From Christensenella sp. UBA2853 (GTDB taxonomy: Bacteria; Bacillota; Clostridia; Christensenellales; Aristaeellaceae), in assembly GCA_002350845.1 (NCBI GenBank), contig DEFL01000009.1, positions 31,168-95,167 on the forward strand: a DNA stretch of 64,000 nucleotides. The letters run 5' to 3'. This document shows, piece after piece, positions 25,958-34,973 of this stretch. The position numbers and the translations under genes were made by a program. The stretch's first letter is position 1, and each line of letters begins with the position of its first letter. The notes under the pieces are model-generated. The model ran no database searches, had not been told where the DNA came from, and saw only the letters and a list, made by a program, of their open reading frames with translations.

Positions 25958-25980
25958 TTATTCAAGGCAGGAGACGAACG

Positions 25981-26160
25981 ATGCTGGAACGGTTGATGCA
26001 TCCCGCTGTCCTTTTGGTTCTGCTCGGTGCACTGTGTGCCTATGGAAGCAGGAAGCTGGCAGGTTTTCTGCTCAAAGAGCAGCCGAACGGCGAACTCATC
26101 CTGAAGGGAATCGGATGCGCACTGGCCGCCGCCGGTGCACTTTGGCTGTTTATGACATAA
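25981..26160 (+). CDS. Small membrane protein of unknown function
   Basis: 59 residues with two hydrophobic segments (about 6-20 and 40-57) separated by a charged loop (GSRKLAGFLLKEQPNGE). AGGAG lies about 8 bases before the ATG at 25981. It sits just after the T-box terminator and 24 bases before valS, so it should be induced with valS on valine limitation. I do not recognise a family. Conservation of this small gene in relatives would decide whether it is real. Confidence 0.55.
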   Translation: MLERLMHPAVLLVLLGALCAYGSRKLAGFLLKEQPNGELILKGIGCALAAAGALWLFMT

Positions 26161-26184
26161 GAACAGGAAATCAAGGGAGGAACT

Positions 26185-28893
26185 ATGGAACAGACAATGG
26201 AAACCAAATTCAATCCACAGGCGATTGAAAAAGAAATCTATGAGGCATGGGAAAGCAGTGGGGCGTTTGTTGCCCATCGTGTAGAGGGAAAGAAGCCCTT
26301 CACCATTGTCATGCCGCCGCCCAACATCACAGGCCAGCTTCACATGGGCCATGCCATGGACTGCACACTGCAGGATGCCGCCATCCGCTATCATCGCATG
26401 AAGGGCGACCCGACACTCTGGCTGCCCGGAACAGATCACGCAGCCATCGCGACGGAAGTCAAGATTGTCGATAAGATGCGTGAAGAAGGTCTGACGAAAG
26501 AAAGCCTTGGCAGAGAAGGATTCCTGAAGAGAGCCTGGGCCTGGAAGGAACAGTACGGAAACCGTATCACCCTCCAGCAGCGCCGCATGGGTTCTTCCTG
26601 TGACTGGAGCCGCGAGCGTTTTACGATGGACGAAGGCTGCTCCAGAGCCGTTCGTGAAGTCTTCTGCTCCCTGTACGATAAGGGACTCATTTACCGCGGA
26701 ACACGTCTGGTCAACTGGTGCCCCTGCTGCCAGACATCGATTTCCGATGCGGAAGTGGAATATGAAGAGAAAGACGGCAATTTCTGGCATCTCTTTTATC
26801 CGGTTAAGGAAACCGGCGAAATGATCGAGCTGGCAACCACGCGTCCGGAAACCATGCTGGGTGATACCGCTGTTGCTGTCAATCCCGAGGATGAACGTTT
26901 CAAGCATCTGCATGGCTGCCACGTGATTCTGCCGCTTGTGAACAGGGAAATCCCGATCGTCCTTGACGAACATGCAGACATGACCAAGGGAACAGGTGTC
27001 GTCAAGATTACACCTGCCCATGACCCGAATGACTATGAAGTCGGTCAGCGCCATCAGCTTCCCATCGTGCGTGTCTTCACCTATGACGGCCATATGACGG
27101 GTGCCAAGGAAAAGCGCGAAAATGAGGAACTGATTGCCAGCGGAAAGGCTGCAGTGAATGAACCGGTCGTTCTCGACTGCGGCAAGTATGCCGGCATGAC
27201 CACAATGGAAGCACGCAAGGCCATTGTCAAGGATCTTGAGGCCGGCGGTTTCCTGGGCAAAATTGAGCCGCTCAAGCACGAAGTCGGAACCTGCTACCGC
27301 TGCCACACCGTGGTCGAGCCGATGGTGTCCAGACAGTGGTTTGTCAAGATGGAACCGCTCGCCAAGCCGGCTATTGAAGCTGTCGAAACCGGGAAGACCC
27401 GTTTCCTCCCGGAACGGTTTGAAAAAACCTACATGAACTGGATGCGCAATATCCGCGACTGGTGCATTTCCAGACAGCTGTGGTGGGGACACCGGATTCC
27501 CGCATGGTACTGCGATGACTGCGGAGAAGTGATCGTCAGCCGGACGGATCCGACGGTCTGCCCGAAGTGCGGATGCACGCATCTGACTCAGGACGAGGAT
27601 GTTCTGGATACCTGGTTCTCCTCTGCTCTGTGGCCTTTCTCGACCCTGGGCTGGCCGGATGAGACGGAAGACCTGAAGTACTTCTATCCGACCACCATGC
27701 TGGTGACGGGTTATGACATCATCACGTTCTGGGTTTCCCGCATGATCTTCTCAGGCATTGAGCAGATGGGCGAGACTCCTTTTGAAACCGTGCTGATTCA
27801 TGGCCTTGTCCGTGATGAGCTGGGAAGAAAAATGTCCAAGTCTCTCGGCAATGGTGTGGACCCTCTGGAAGTGGTTGATCAGTATGGCGCTGACGCACTG
27901 CGCTTCTCCCTGCTGATGGGTGTCAGCCCCGGAAACGATACCCGCTATTCCACGGAAAAGGTGGAGGCTGCCAGAAACTTTGCCAACAAGGTCTGGAATG
28001 CAAGCCGCTTCGTGCTCATGAATACGCAGGAGCATGTCGATATCAATCCTGAGACACTGACCATTGCGGACAAGTGGATTCTGACCCGTTTCCATGACGC
28101 AGTGCGCGATATCACGGCCCACAATGAAGAAGGCGATTTTGGCCTGTCCGCAACCCGTGTCTATGATTTCGCCTGGTCTGAATTCTGCGACTGGTACATT
28201 GAAATGGCAAAGCCCTGGCTGCTGGGTGAAGATGAGGCAGCCAAGCGCAATGTGCAGGCTGTGCTGCTCTATGTGCTGGAAGGCCTGCTCAAGCTGCTCC
28301 ATCCGTTCATGCCGTTCCTGACAGAACAGGTGTATCACTACCTGCCGGATTCCGAAGGATTCCTTATGCTGAAGGCTTGGCCTGACAGCGAGGGATATAA
28401 TTATCCGGAAGACTGCAGCAAGATGGAAGGCATCATGGAAGTCATTCGTCAGATCCGCAACATGCGTTCTGAGATGAATGTGCCTGCCGGCCGCCGCACC
28501 CGTCTGATGATTCTGCCTTCTGAAGGCTGGCAGGAAACCATCGCGCATGCATCGCTGTACTTTGCACGCCTTGCAGGTGTGTCTCAGTCCCGTCTGATTG
28601 CTTCTGCCTCTGATGTGACAGAAAAGACCGTGACAAGCGTCACCTATGCTGGTACTCTGTATATTCCTCTGGGCGATCTGGTGGATATCGACAAGGAGAT
28701 TGCACGTCTTGGCAAGGAACATGAGAACCTTGTCAAAGAGATTGAGCGCACGGAAGGAAAACTGAACAATCCGGGCTTTGTGTCCAAGGCACCGGCTGCT
28801 CTCGTTCAGGGAGAAAGAGAAAAGCTGGAAAAGAACCGTGCACGTCTTGAAGCGCTTTCTGCGCGCATCCAGGAACTCAAAGAATCCAAATAA
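26185..28893 (+). CDS. valS: Valine-tRNA ligase
   Basis: 902-residue class I aminoacyl-tRNA synthetase. The HIGH-type motif is HMGH (53-56, in NITGQLHMGHAM), and KMSKS is at about 549-553. The editing (CP1) domain contains TTRPETMLGDTAVAV. A C-terminal coiled coil (about 835-900, VDIDKEIARLGKEHENL) is typical of ValRS. GGGAGGA just upstream fixes the start. The specificity agrees with the GTC specifier of the T-box. Confidence 0.97.
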   Translation: MEQTMETKFNPQAIEKEIYEAWESSGAFVAHRVEGKKPFTIVMPPPNITGQLHMGHAMDCTLQDAAIRYHRMKGDPTLWLPGTDHAAIATEVKIVDKMREEGLTKESLGREGFLKRAWAWKEQYGNRITLQQRRMGSSCDWSRERFTMDEGCSRAVREVFCSLYDKGLIYRGTRLVNWCPCCQTSISDAEVEYEEKDGNFWHLFYPVKETGEMIELATTRPETMLGDTAVAVNPEDERFKHLHGCHVILPLVNREIPIVLDEHADMTKGTGVVKITPAHDPNDYEVGQRHQLPIVRVFTYDGHMTGAKEKRENEELIASGKAAVNEPVVLDCGKYAGMTTMEARKAIVKDLEAGGFLGKIEPLKHEVGTCYRCHTVVEPMVSRQWFVKMEPLAKPAIEAVETGKTRFLPERFEKTYMNWMRNIRDWCISRQLWWGHRIPAWYCDDCGEVIVSRTDPTVCPKCGCTHLTQDEDVLDTWFSSALWPFSTLGWPDETEDLKYFYPTTMLVTGYDIITFWVSRMIFSGIEQMGETPFETVLIHGLVRDELGRKMSKSLGNGVDPLEVVDQYGADALRFSLLMGVSPGNDTRYSTEKVEAARNFANKVWNASRFVLMNTQEHVDINPETLTIADKWILTRFHDAVRDITAHNEEGDFGLSATRVYDFAWSEFCDWYIEMAKPWLLGEDEAAKRNVQAVLLYVLEGLLKLLHPFMPFLTEQVYHYLPDSEGFLMLKAWPDSEGYNYPEDCSKMEGIMEVIRQIRNMRSEMNVPAGRRTRLMILPSEGWQETIAHASLYFARLAGVSQSRLIASASDVTEKTVTSVTYAGTLYIPLGDLVDIDKEIARLGKEHENLVKEIERTEGKLNNPGFVSKAPAALVQGEREKLEKNRARLEALSARIQELKESK

Positions 28894-28902
28894 TCAAAGA
28901 AA

Positions 28903-30162
28903 GTGGCGTTTATGGAAGCCAGGGCAGTGATTGAAAAGATTCATGCCTCCCGTGAGAATGGTGTCAAACGGGGGCTTGAAAACACAGCCAGACTCATGAA
29001 AGCGCTGAATATCCATCCCAGCGTGCCCGTCATTCACGTGGCGGGCACCAACGGGAAGGGAAGTACCTGTGCGATGCTTGAGTCGGCTTTGCGGCCTTAT
29101 CGTACAGGTCTTTTTACGTCGCCTTTTCTTCAGCAGTATGCTGAGAGAATCCGGATCGACGGCAGAACCGCAACCGATGAAATGATCAGCAGCTGCGGAA
29201 GCGAAGTCCTCCGGTGCGCAGAGGCACTCAACAGAGAGGGTGTCTATCCCACTCCGTTTGAACTCGGGACGGCACTGGCAGCGCTGATTTTCCAGCGGGA
29301 ACAGGTGGGCGTCTGGATTCTTGAAACAGGGATGGGCGGGCGGAATGATCCGACCACAGCGATTCCTGCAGATCTGAGCGGTATCACATCCATTGGTCTG
29401 GACCACAGGCAGTATCTTGGGGATACGATTGAAGACATAGCACGTGAAAAAGCCGGCATTATGTGCCGGCAAAAGACCTGTGTTGCTGCGGATGGACCGG
29501 GACGGAATATCCTGGAATCCGAAGCCGAGCGGATCGGGGCGCACCTGATCTGCCCGCCGGGCACTGTGCTGAGTGTGCAGGCGGACCCGTATGGGGTGCA
29601 GGCAGAGATTGCCTGTGGGGAGAAGTATCAGCTTTCCATTCCGCTGCCTGGTCTTCATCAGGTATCCAATGCACTGGTTGCTGTGCGTCTGCTTGAAGAG
29701 GTTCGGACGCTCGGAATTCCGGTCTCCAGAGAGGAAATCATTCGGGGTCTGAGCAGTGTCCGGTGGCCCGGCAGGCTGGAGTGGCATGGGAATCTCTTGA
29801 TTGACGGAGCGCATAATCCGCCTGCTGTCCATGCGCTTGGCCGGTATGTTCATGAATTTCTCAAATGCAGGCCGGTTCTTCTGACGTCGGTCATGGCAGA
29901 CAAGGATACACAGGCGCTGGCAGAGGAATTCTCAGCCTTTGTCTCGGATGCTGTCACAGTGAACCTGCCGGAAGTGCGCGCCATGAAAGATACTGCGTGG
30001 GCGGACACCCTGCAGCAGCACCGGATTCACGCAAAGGCGGGCGGCAGTGTGCAGGATGGGCTGGACATGGCACTACGCCTGGCAGATGGAAGACCGGTTC
30101 TGGTTGCGGGTTCTTTCTATCTCGCAGGGGCTGTTCGCTCTGCAGCCGGCCTGGAACCATGA
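28903..30162 (+). CDS. folC: Folylpolyglutamate synthase/dihydrofolate synthase
   Basis: Mur-ligase-like ATPase adding glutamate to (dihydro)folate; 419 residues. The P-loop is VAGTNGKGST (about 46-55), followed by TGLFTSPFL. Further Mur-type motifs are ILETGMGGRNDPT and LDHRQYLGDT, and DGAHNPPA is near the C-domain. The GTG at 28903 gives MAFMEA, matching the usual M-x-Y-x-E-A start of FolC; ATG 28912 is the alternative. No good ribosome site is visible, so translation is probably coupled to valS, whose stop is 9 bases upstream. Confidence 0.93.
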   Translation: MAFMEARAVIEKIHASRENGVKRGLENTARLMKALNIHPSVPVIHVAGTNGKGSTCAMLESALRPYRTGLFTSPFLQQYAERIRIDGRTATDEMISSCGSEVLRCAEALNREGVYPTPFELGTALAALIFQREQVGVWILETGMGGRNDPTTAIPADLSGITSIGLDHRQYLGDTIEDIAREKAGIMCRQKTCVAADGPGRNILESEAERIGAHLICPPGTVLSVQADPYGVQAEIACGEKYQLSIPLPGLHQVSNALVAVRLLEEVRTLGIPVSREEIIRGLSSVRWPGRLEWHGNLLIDGAHNPPAVHALGRYVHEFLKCRPVLLTSVMADKDTQALAEEFSAFVSDAVTVNLPEVRAMKDTAWADTLQQHRIHAKAGGSVQDGLDMALRLADGRPVLVAGSFYLAGAVRSAAGLEP

Positions 30163-30164
30163 AA

Positions 30165-30195
30165 ACAAAAAAGCAGCCTGTGCTGCTTTTTTGTT
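30165..30195. terminator. bidirectional terminator between folC and gpsA
   Basis: AAAAAAGCAGC (30167-30177), loop CTGT, GCTGCTTTTTT (30182-30192). A and T runs on both sides serve both converging genes. Confidence 0.9.
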
Positions 30196-30235
30196 TGGGG
30201 AAGATGCGCAGAAGACTGGCTTTTCTCATGAAAAA

Positions 30236-31282
30236 TCAGAACTGCTCAAAAGTAAAGCGATCCCAGGGAATCTGTACAGGCGCATGATGGAGAATATCAT
30301 CCACATGCATCAGCAGGGGATAATCTGAAAGGCGGACGGTATTGTTTGCAGCCTGAATGCGGATCGCACGCGCTACGCGCTCGGCCACAACCAGAGACTC
30401 CAGGGTCACCCCGTGAAGCTCAGAGCGGGCATCATCAATGTCGAACCCACGGCCGAGGAGAATACCGATCTGACGGGTTCGTCCGCCATACACGGTCACA
30501 TAGAGATCTCCAAGGCCAACCCAGAGGTTGTTCAGATCGGAAACGCCCTGCAGCTGAAGCAGACCGTACATCTCTTTGGCAGCCTGGCCAAAAACGCCGG
30601 CCTGGGAATTGAAGTGCAGTTCACTGTCCAGTCCGAAGGCTTTCTGATTCAACCCGATGGTCAGGGCTATGCCAAGGGCATAGCCGTTTTTTAATGCGAC
30701 AGCGCTTTCAATCCCCATCACATCGGTGGACAGACTGATATGATAGTAATCTGTGGCCATTAGGGAGCGGATTTTCCGGAGAAGCGTGATATCCTGTCCA
30801 CAGAAAGCGACTTCTGTCTGGTCGTGGGCGACCAGCTCATAGCTGGTACAGGGACCGCCGACCGCGTGCAGAGGGACATGCTTTCCAAGAGACTCCAGCT
30901 TTTTCTGCCACAGAAAGGGATAGGGCAGCAGGGCACCGTCCGGTGTATCCATGAGCCCTTTGGTCACGGTCAACACAGGCGTCCCGTCGGGAATGACAGG
31001 AAGCACTTGATCCGAAAACCAGTCGACGCCAAAGCTGCTGACACCGCCGATGACAAGATCTGCATTCTTTAATGCCGCTTCCAGCTCTTCGATCTGATAA
31101 AAGCGGATGCCCGCTGGAAAATCCCGGAGAAATTTGGGATGGCGATTGTATGCACGGCAGGCATCAATGATATCCCGGTCGAGGTGTGTACCGACCAGAC
31201 GGACGTCATGCCCGTTTTCGCGTGCAGGGAAAGCCAGCGCGGATCCCATCATTCCGGATCCGACGATTGTGATGACAGCCAT
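30236..31282 (-). CDS. gpsA: NAD(P)-dependent glycerol-3-phosphate dehydrogenase family
   Basis: 348 residues; makes sn-glycerol-3-phosphate for phospholipids. The Rossmann motif VGSGMMGSALA is at the N-terminus. VTKG and the catalytic lysine region ALKNGYALGIALT are present, as is the C-terminal GLGDLYVTVYGGRTRQIG. The usual SGPS motif is replaced by VGGPCTSYELV, so this is a divergent member and the substrate is a little less certain. AGGAGGT lies 8 bases before the ATG. Monocistronic, divergent from rsmH. Confidence 0.82.
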   Translation of the reverse strand: MAVITIVGSGMMGSALAFPARENGHDVRLVGTHLDRDIIDACRAYNRHPKFLRDFPAGIRFYQIEELEAALKNADLVIGGVSSFGVDWFSDQVLPVIPDGTPVLTVTKGLMDTPDGALLPYPFLWQKKLESLGKHVPLHAVGGPCTSYELVAHDQTEVAFCGQDITLLRKIRSLMATDYYHISLSTDVMGIESAVALKNGYALGIALTIGLNQKAFGLDSELHFNSQAGVFGQAAKEMYGLLQLQGVSDLNNLWVGLGDLYVTVYGGRTRQIGILLGRGFDIDDARSELHGVTLESLVVAERVARAIRIQAANNTVRLSDYPLLMHVDDILHHAPVQIPWDRFTFEQF

Positions 31283-31498
31283 AGGGAAAACCTCCTGATA
31301 CTACAGAATCAGTGCGCAGAAAAGTGGCAGCATGCGGCACAGACAGAAAACAAACGACCACGTCAAACATATGATATAGAACAGATCAGAAAAAGTCCAT
31401 ACAGAGGCGTGCAGAACAGAAGAAAATATCTTCCCATGGATAAACGGAAATCCGCGCTTGAAGAGAAGGCAGATGCTTCCGGGCATGCGAAATGGAAA
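31283..31498. other. intergenic region between gpsA and rsmH
   Basis: About 215 bases between the divergent genes before the rsmH promoter. I see no RNA gene and no convincing gpsA promoter, only A/T-rich segments such as TATATCATATG on the minus strand near 31370. Confidence 0.4.
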
Positions 31499-31527
31499 TT
31501 GACAGTACCAAAGGGTGGCTGTACAAT
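31499..31527 (+). promoter_or_regulatory. promoter for the rsmH-rsmI-fumarase operon
   Basis: TTGACA (31499-31504), 17-base spacer, TACAAT (31522-31527), 52 bases before the rsmH ATG. Confidence 0.75.
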
Positions 31528-31578
31528 GATTTTATGCCCATGACGGGCGCTGAAGCGAGTACTGCATGGAGGAAGCGT

Positions 31579-32520
31579 ATGGCATTCACCCATATTCCGG
31601 TTCTTTTTGATGAAGTCATGACCTATATGCCGCAGATTCCCCAGGGCGTTTATCTGGACGGCACGCTGGGCGGCGGCGGACACAGTGAAGGCATTTTAAG
31701 CCGGTGCCCTGAAGCCTCTCTTTACGGAATCGACAGAGATCCGAATGCACTCAGTGCAGCGTCGGAGCGGCTGAAGGATTACCCGGGGTTCCATCCTGTC
31801 AGGGGAAATTTTCATGATGCGAAAACACTGCTGGCGGCGCAGGGGATCACACAAATCGATGGCGCACTGCTGGACCTTGGCGTTTCATCCCCTCAGCTGG
31901 ACGAGGGAGAACGGGGATTCTCCTATCATGTGGATGCGCCGCTGGACATGCGCATGGACCCATCCCAGGGGGTCACGGCAGAGGAACTGGTGAACACGCT
32001 CCCTGAAAAGGAACTGACGCGAATTCTGCAGGAGTACGGTGAAGAAAAGTGGGCATCAAGGATTGCTGCCATGATCTGTGAGCACCGGGCAAAAACGCCA
32101 CTCAGAACCACGATGGACCTGGTGGCCTGCGTGGATGCAGCGATTCCGAAAGCGGTCAGAAGAAAGAGCGAAGGGCATCCGGCGAGGCGTACCTTTCAGG
32201 CAATCCGCATTGCCGTCAATGATGAACTGACCCCGCTTGATCCTGCACTGTGTGAGATTGTCAGCATGCTTCGCCCCGGTGGAAGACTTCTGGTCATTAC
32301 ATTCCATTCCTTGGAAGACCGTATCGTCAAGAAATGCTTCCAGCGGCTTCGCAATCCCTGCATTTGTCCGCCGAAAGCCCCGATCTGCACCTGCGGAAGG
32401 AAGCCGCAGGTCCGCATTCTCGGCGGCGGGGCCATTGAACCCGGTGAGGATGAAGTGGAAAACAATCCCCGTGCAAGAAGCGCAAAACTACGTGTTTGTG
32501 AAAAACTGGAGGATGCCTGA
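31579..32520 (+). CDS. rsmH: 16S rRNA (cytosine-1402-N4)-methyltransferase
   Basis: SAM-dependent enzyme (formerly MraW) forming m4C1402 in 16S rRNA; 313 residues. Motifs: HIPVLFDEVM at the start, the SAM loop LDGTLGGGGHS, YGIDRDPNAL, LLDLGVSSPQLD and the C-terminal FHSLEDRIVK. GGAGG lies 6 bases before ATG 31579; upstream in-frame codons belong to the promoter region. In most bacteria rsmH sits with mraZ and ftsL in the division cluster. Here it leads an operon with rsmI instead. Confidence 0.95.
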   Translation: MAFTHIPVLFDEVMTYMPQIPQGVYLDGTLGGGGHSEGILSRCPEASLYGIDRDPNALSAASERLKDYPGFHPVRGNFHDAKTLLAAQGITQIDGALLDLGVSSPQLDEGERGFSYHVDAPLDMRMDPSQGVTAEELVNTLPEKELTRILQEYGEEKWASRIAAMICEHRAKTPLRTTMDLVACVDAAIPKAVRRKSEGHPARRTFQAIRIAVNDELTPLDPALCEIVSMLRPGGRLLVITFHSLEDRIVKKCFQRLRNPCICPPKAPICTCGRKPQVRILGGGAIEPGEDEVENNPRARSAKLRVCEKLEDA

Positions 32521-32521
32521 C

Positions 32522-33388
32522 ATGCCCAGACTTTATGTGGTTGCCACACCGATCGGCAATCTTCAGGACCTGTCTCCCCGGGCACTGGAAACATTGAGAA
32601 ATGTCTCCTTTATCGCGGCAGAGGATACCCGAGTGACCATGAAACTGTGTCAGGTTTTTGATATCCATACGCCACTGGTGAGCTGCCATATGCACAATGA
32701 GGAGAGCAAAGGCGCAGAGCTTGCTGAGCGGATGATTCGGGATCAGGCTGACGCTGCGCTGGTGACGGACGCAGGAACGCCGTGCGTGTCCGATCCGGGC
32801 CATCTCTTTGTGCGCGCATGCACACAGAGGGGGATCGAAGTGCTTCCCGTTCCGGGCCCGGTCGCCTGTGCCGCGGCGCTGTCGGTCAGCGGCATGGAAT
32901 GCAGGGAGTGGAAGTTTTACGGGTTTCTTCCGAGAGAAAAGAAGGAACTGCGGGATGCACTGCTGCGGATGCCCGCAGAAACCGGCATTGCCCTGGTGCA
33001 TGAATCACCCTACCGTGTTCTTGCACTGATGGAACAGATCCTTGAAGTGCTTCCTGAAAGCCTGGTGTCCGTCTCTTGCGATCTGACCAAGCTGCATGAA
33101 CTGACGCTCCGGGGCACCGTGCAGGAAGTGCTCGAACAGATGCGCAATAATCCGAAGACAGAAAAAGGTGAATACTGTCTTGTCCTGGATGTGCGTGCAT
33201 GCAGGGTTCCGGAGGAAAAGACGGAACAGGAACTGTCGGTTGAGCTACTGCTTCTGCAGTGCATCATGGACGGAAAAACGCTGCGTGAAGCGCAGGAATA
33301 CCTGACCGAGAGCGGACTGCGCAAGAATCAGGTCAAATCTGCGGCTCTCAATGTCAAAAAACGCTTGCTGGAGGATGAAGTATGGTAA
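32522..33388 (+). CDS. rsmI: 16S rRNA (cytidine-1402-2'-O)-methyltransferase
   Basis: 288-residue tetrapyrrole-methylase-fold enzyme that 2'-O-methylates C1402, the same nucleotide modified by RsmH. Motifs: VVATPIGNLQDLS at the start, AAEDTR, VTDAGTPCVSDPG and PVPGPVACAAALS. The ATG at 32522 is one base after the rsmH stop, with GGAGG 9 bases upstream inside rsmH. The 3' end overlaps the next gene by 7 bases. Confidence 0.95.
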   Translation: MPRLYVVATPIGNLQDLSPRALETLRNVSFIAAEDTRVTMKLCQVFDIHTPLVSCHMHNEESKGAELAERMIRDQADAALVTDAGTPCVSDPGHLFVRACTQRGIEVLPVPGPVACAAALSVSGMECREWKFYGFLPREKKELRDALLRMPAETGIALVHESPYRVLALMEQILEVLPESLVSVSCDLTKLHELTLRGTVQEVLEQMRNNPKTEKGEYCLVLDVRACRVPEEKTEQELSVELLLLQCIMDGKTLREAQEYLTESGLRKNQVKSAALNVKKRLLEDEVW

Positions 33389-34224
33389 GAGAACTGGACG
33401 CATGTCAGATTGAAGAAACCGTGCGTGAACTCTGTATCCGGGCGTGTCGGGAACTGCCCTGCGACATTGAACAGCGCATGAAAGAGGCAGCAGGCGAGGA
33501 AGACTGGGACAGTGCGCGTTCGATCCTTGAATTGCTGCTGGAAAATGCCAGAGTGGCCAGAGAACATGCGGTCCCGATCTGTCAGGACACCGGCATGGCT
33601 GTGGTCTTCTGTGAAATCGGACAGGATGTGCATATTTCGGGTTCCTTCGAGGAAGCTGTGCTGCGCGGCGTCCGGCGCGGATATACGGAAGGCTATCTGA
33701 GAAAGAGTGTGGTGGCCGATCCCCTTCGAAGAAAGAATACAGGGGACAATACGCCGCCGGTCATTCATCTGCGCCTGGTGCCCGGAGACCGTGTCCGGCT
33801 GACGGTGGCCCCAAAAGGTGCCGGGTCTGAAAACATGTCCAGAATGACGATGCTGACCCCAGCGCAGGGGATGGAGGGTGTCCGGCAGTTTGTCATGGAA
33901 ACGGTGCGCCTTGCCGGAGCCAATCCGTGTCCTCCCATGATTCTGGGGATCGGCATTGGGGGAAACTTTGAGCGCGCGCCGGAAATGGCCAAGGAGGCCC
34001 TGCTTGATCCGCTGGACACATGGAATCCTGATCCGTTCTATGCGGAACTGGAAAAAGAATGGCTGCGGCAGATCAATGAAACGGGCATCGGTCCGCAGGG
34101 GCTCGGCGGGCGGACAACCTGCCTTGGACTGCATATCCATCAGGAAGCAACCCATATCGCCTGCCTTCCGGTGGCCGTGAATGTCGGATGCCATGTAACC
34201 CGTCATGCAACAGCTGTGCTGTAA
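33382..34224 (+). CDS. Class I fumarate hydratase, alpha subunit
   Basis: 280-residue Fe-S hydro-lyase subunit (FumA/TtdA N-terminal type) for fumarate/malate or a related dicarboxylate such as tartrate. Cys67 in ICQDTG and further cysteines (TTCLGL and NVGCHVTRH) are candidate 4Fe-4S ligands. The motif MILGIGIGGNFE is typical. The ATG overlaps the rsmI end. The beta subunit follows 15 bases later, so the two chains form one enzyme. Fumarase is the likeliest specificity, but tartrate dehydratase cannot be excluded. Confidence 0.9.
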   Translation: MVRELDACQIEETVRELCIRACRELPCDIEQRMKEAAGEEDWDSARSILELLLENARVAREHAVPICQDTGMAVVFCEIGQDVHISGSFEEAVLRGVRRGYTEGYLRKSVVADPLRRKNTGDNTPPVIHLRLVPGDRVRLTVAPKGAGSENMSRMTMLTPAQGMEGVRQFVMETVRLAGANPCPPMILGIGIGGNFERAPEMAKEALLDPLDTWNPDPFYAELEKEWLRQINETGIGPQGLGGRTTCLGLHIHQEATHIACLPVAVNVGCHVTRHATAVL

Positions 34225-34239
34225 AGGAGGGAGAAGGAA

Positions 34240-34806
34240 ATGCGCGAGATTACAACGCCTTTGGACCGGGAAACCATTTTGTCGCTGCATGCCGGGGAGC
34301 ATGTTCTTCTCTCCGGTGTGATTTATACAGCGCGGGATGCGGCACATCTTCGGATGATGGACTGCATCCGGCAGGGACAGGAACTGCCCTTTCAGCTTTC
34401 CGGACAGGTGATTTATTATGCCGGTCCGTCTCCTACGCCTCCCGGAGCGGTGGTGGGCTCCATTGGCCCCACGACCAGCATGCGGATGGATGCCATGACG
34501 CCCGCCCTGCTGGAACGTGGACTGGCAGGGATGATCGGAAAAGGCGGACGCAGTGAGGAAGTTTGCCGGTGCATGCAGGAGAATCCTTCTGTCTATTTTG
34601 TGGCGGTAGGCGGTGCTGCTGCGCTCGGAGCGCAGTGCGTCAAACATCTTGAAGTGATTGCCTGGGATGATCTCGGGCCGGAGTCAGTGAAAAAGCTTGA
34701 GGTTGAAAAACTGCCCCTGATTGTCGCTGTTGATGCGTATGGTGCCGATGCTTTTCAGGAAGGCCAGAATGCGTATCTGCGCCAGCGCGGAGAGATGAAA
34801 AAATGA
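34240..34806 (+). CDS. Class I fumarate hydratase, beta subunit
   Basis: 188 residues matching the FumA C-terminal/TtdB domain: LSGVIYTARDAAH, YAGPSPTPPG and SIGPTTSMRMD, then GKGG and VGGAAALGA. AAAGGAGGGAG precedes the ATG. Last gene of rsmH-rsmI-fumA alpha-beta. No clear terminator is seen in the 85 bases after the stop. Confidence 0.9.
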   Translation: MREITTPLDRETILSLHAGEHVLLSGVIYTARDAAHLRMMDCIRQGQELPFQLSGQVIYYAGPSPTPPGAVVGSIGPTTSMRMDAMTPALLERGLAGMIGKGGRSEEVCRCMQENPSVYFVAVGGAAALGAQCVKHLEVIAWDDLGPESVKKLEVEKLPLIVAVDAYGADAFQEGQNAYLRQRGEMKK

Positions 34807-34891
34807 GCAGCCTGCCCAGCTGCTGCGGTTTGCTTTTGAATGACAGTGCACGAAGTCACTCTTCTCCTGCGATTCCTAAGGCAGACGGAAC

Positions 34892-34920
34892 TTGCAGTTG
34901 AGAACGAGATTATATATAAT
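34892..34920 (+). promoter_or_regulatory. promoter for degV
   Basis: TTGCAG (34892-34897), 17-base spacer, TATAAT (34915-34920), 53 bases before the ATG. Confidence 0.65.
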
Positions 34921-34973
34921 AAACCGAGCAGTGAGTCTGAAGACTGCTTATTGTATTTAGAGAGGTGTTTCCC

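Noticed and set aside
25870..27582. 570-codon open frame antisense to the T-box and valS
   Set aside because: It has no recognisable domain, is rich in Cys/His as expected for antisense frames of this base composition, and valS is certain.
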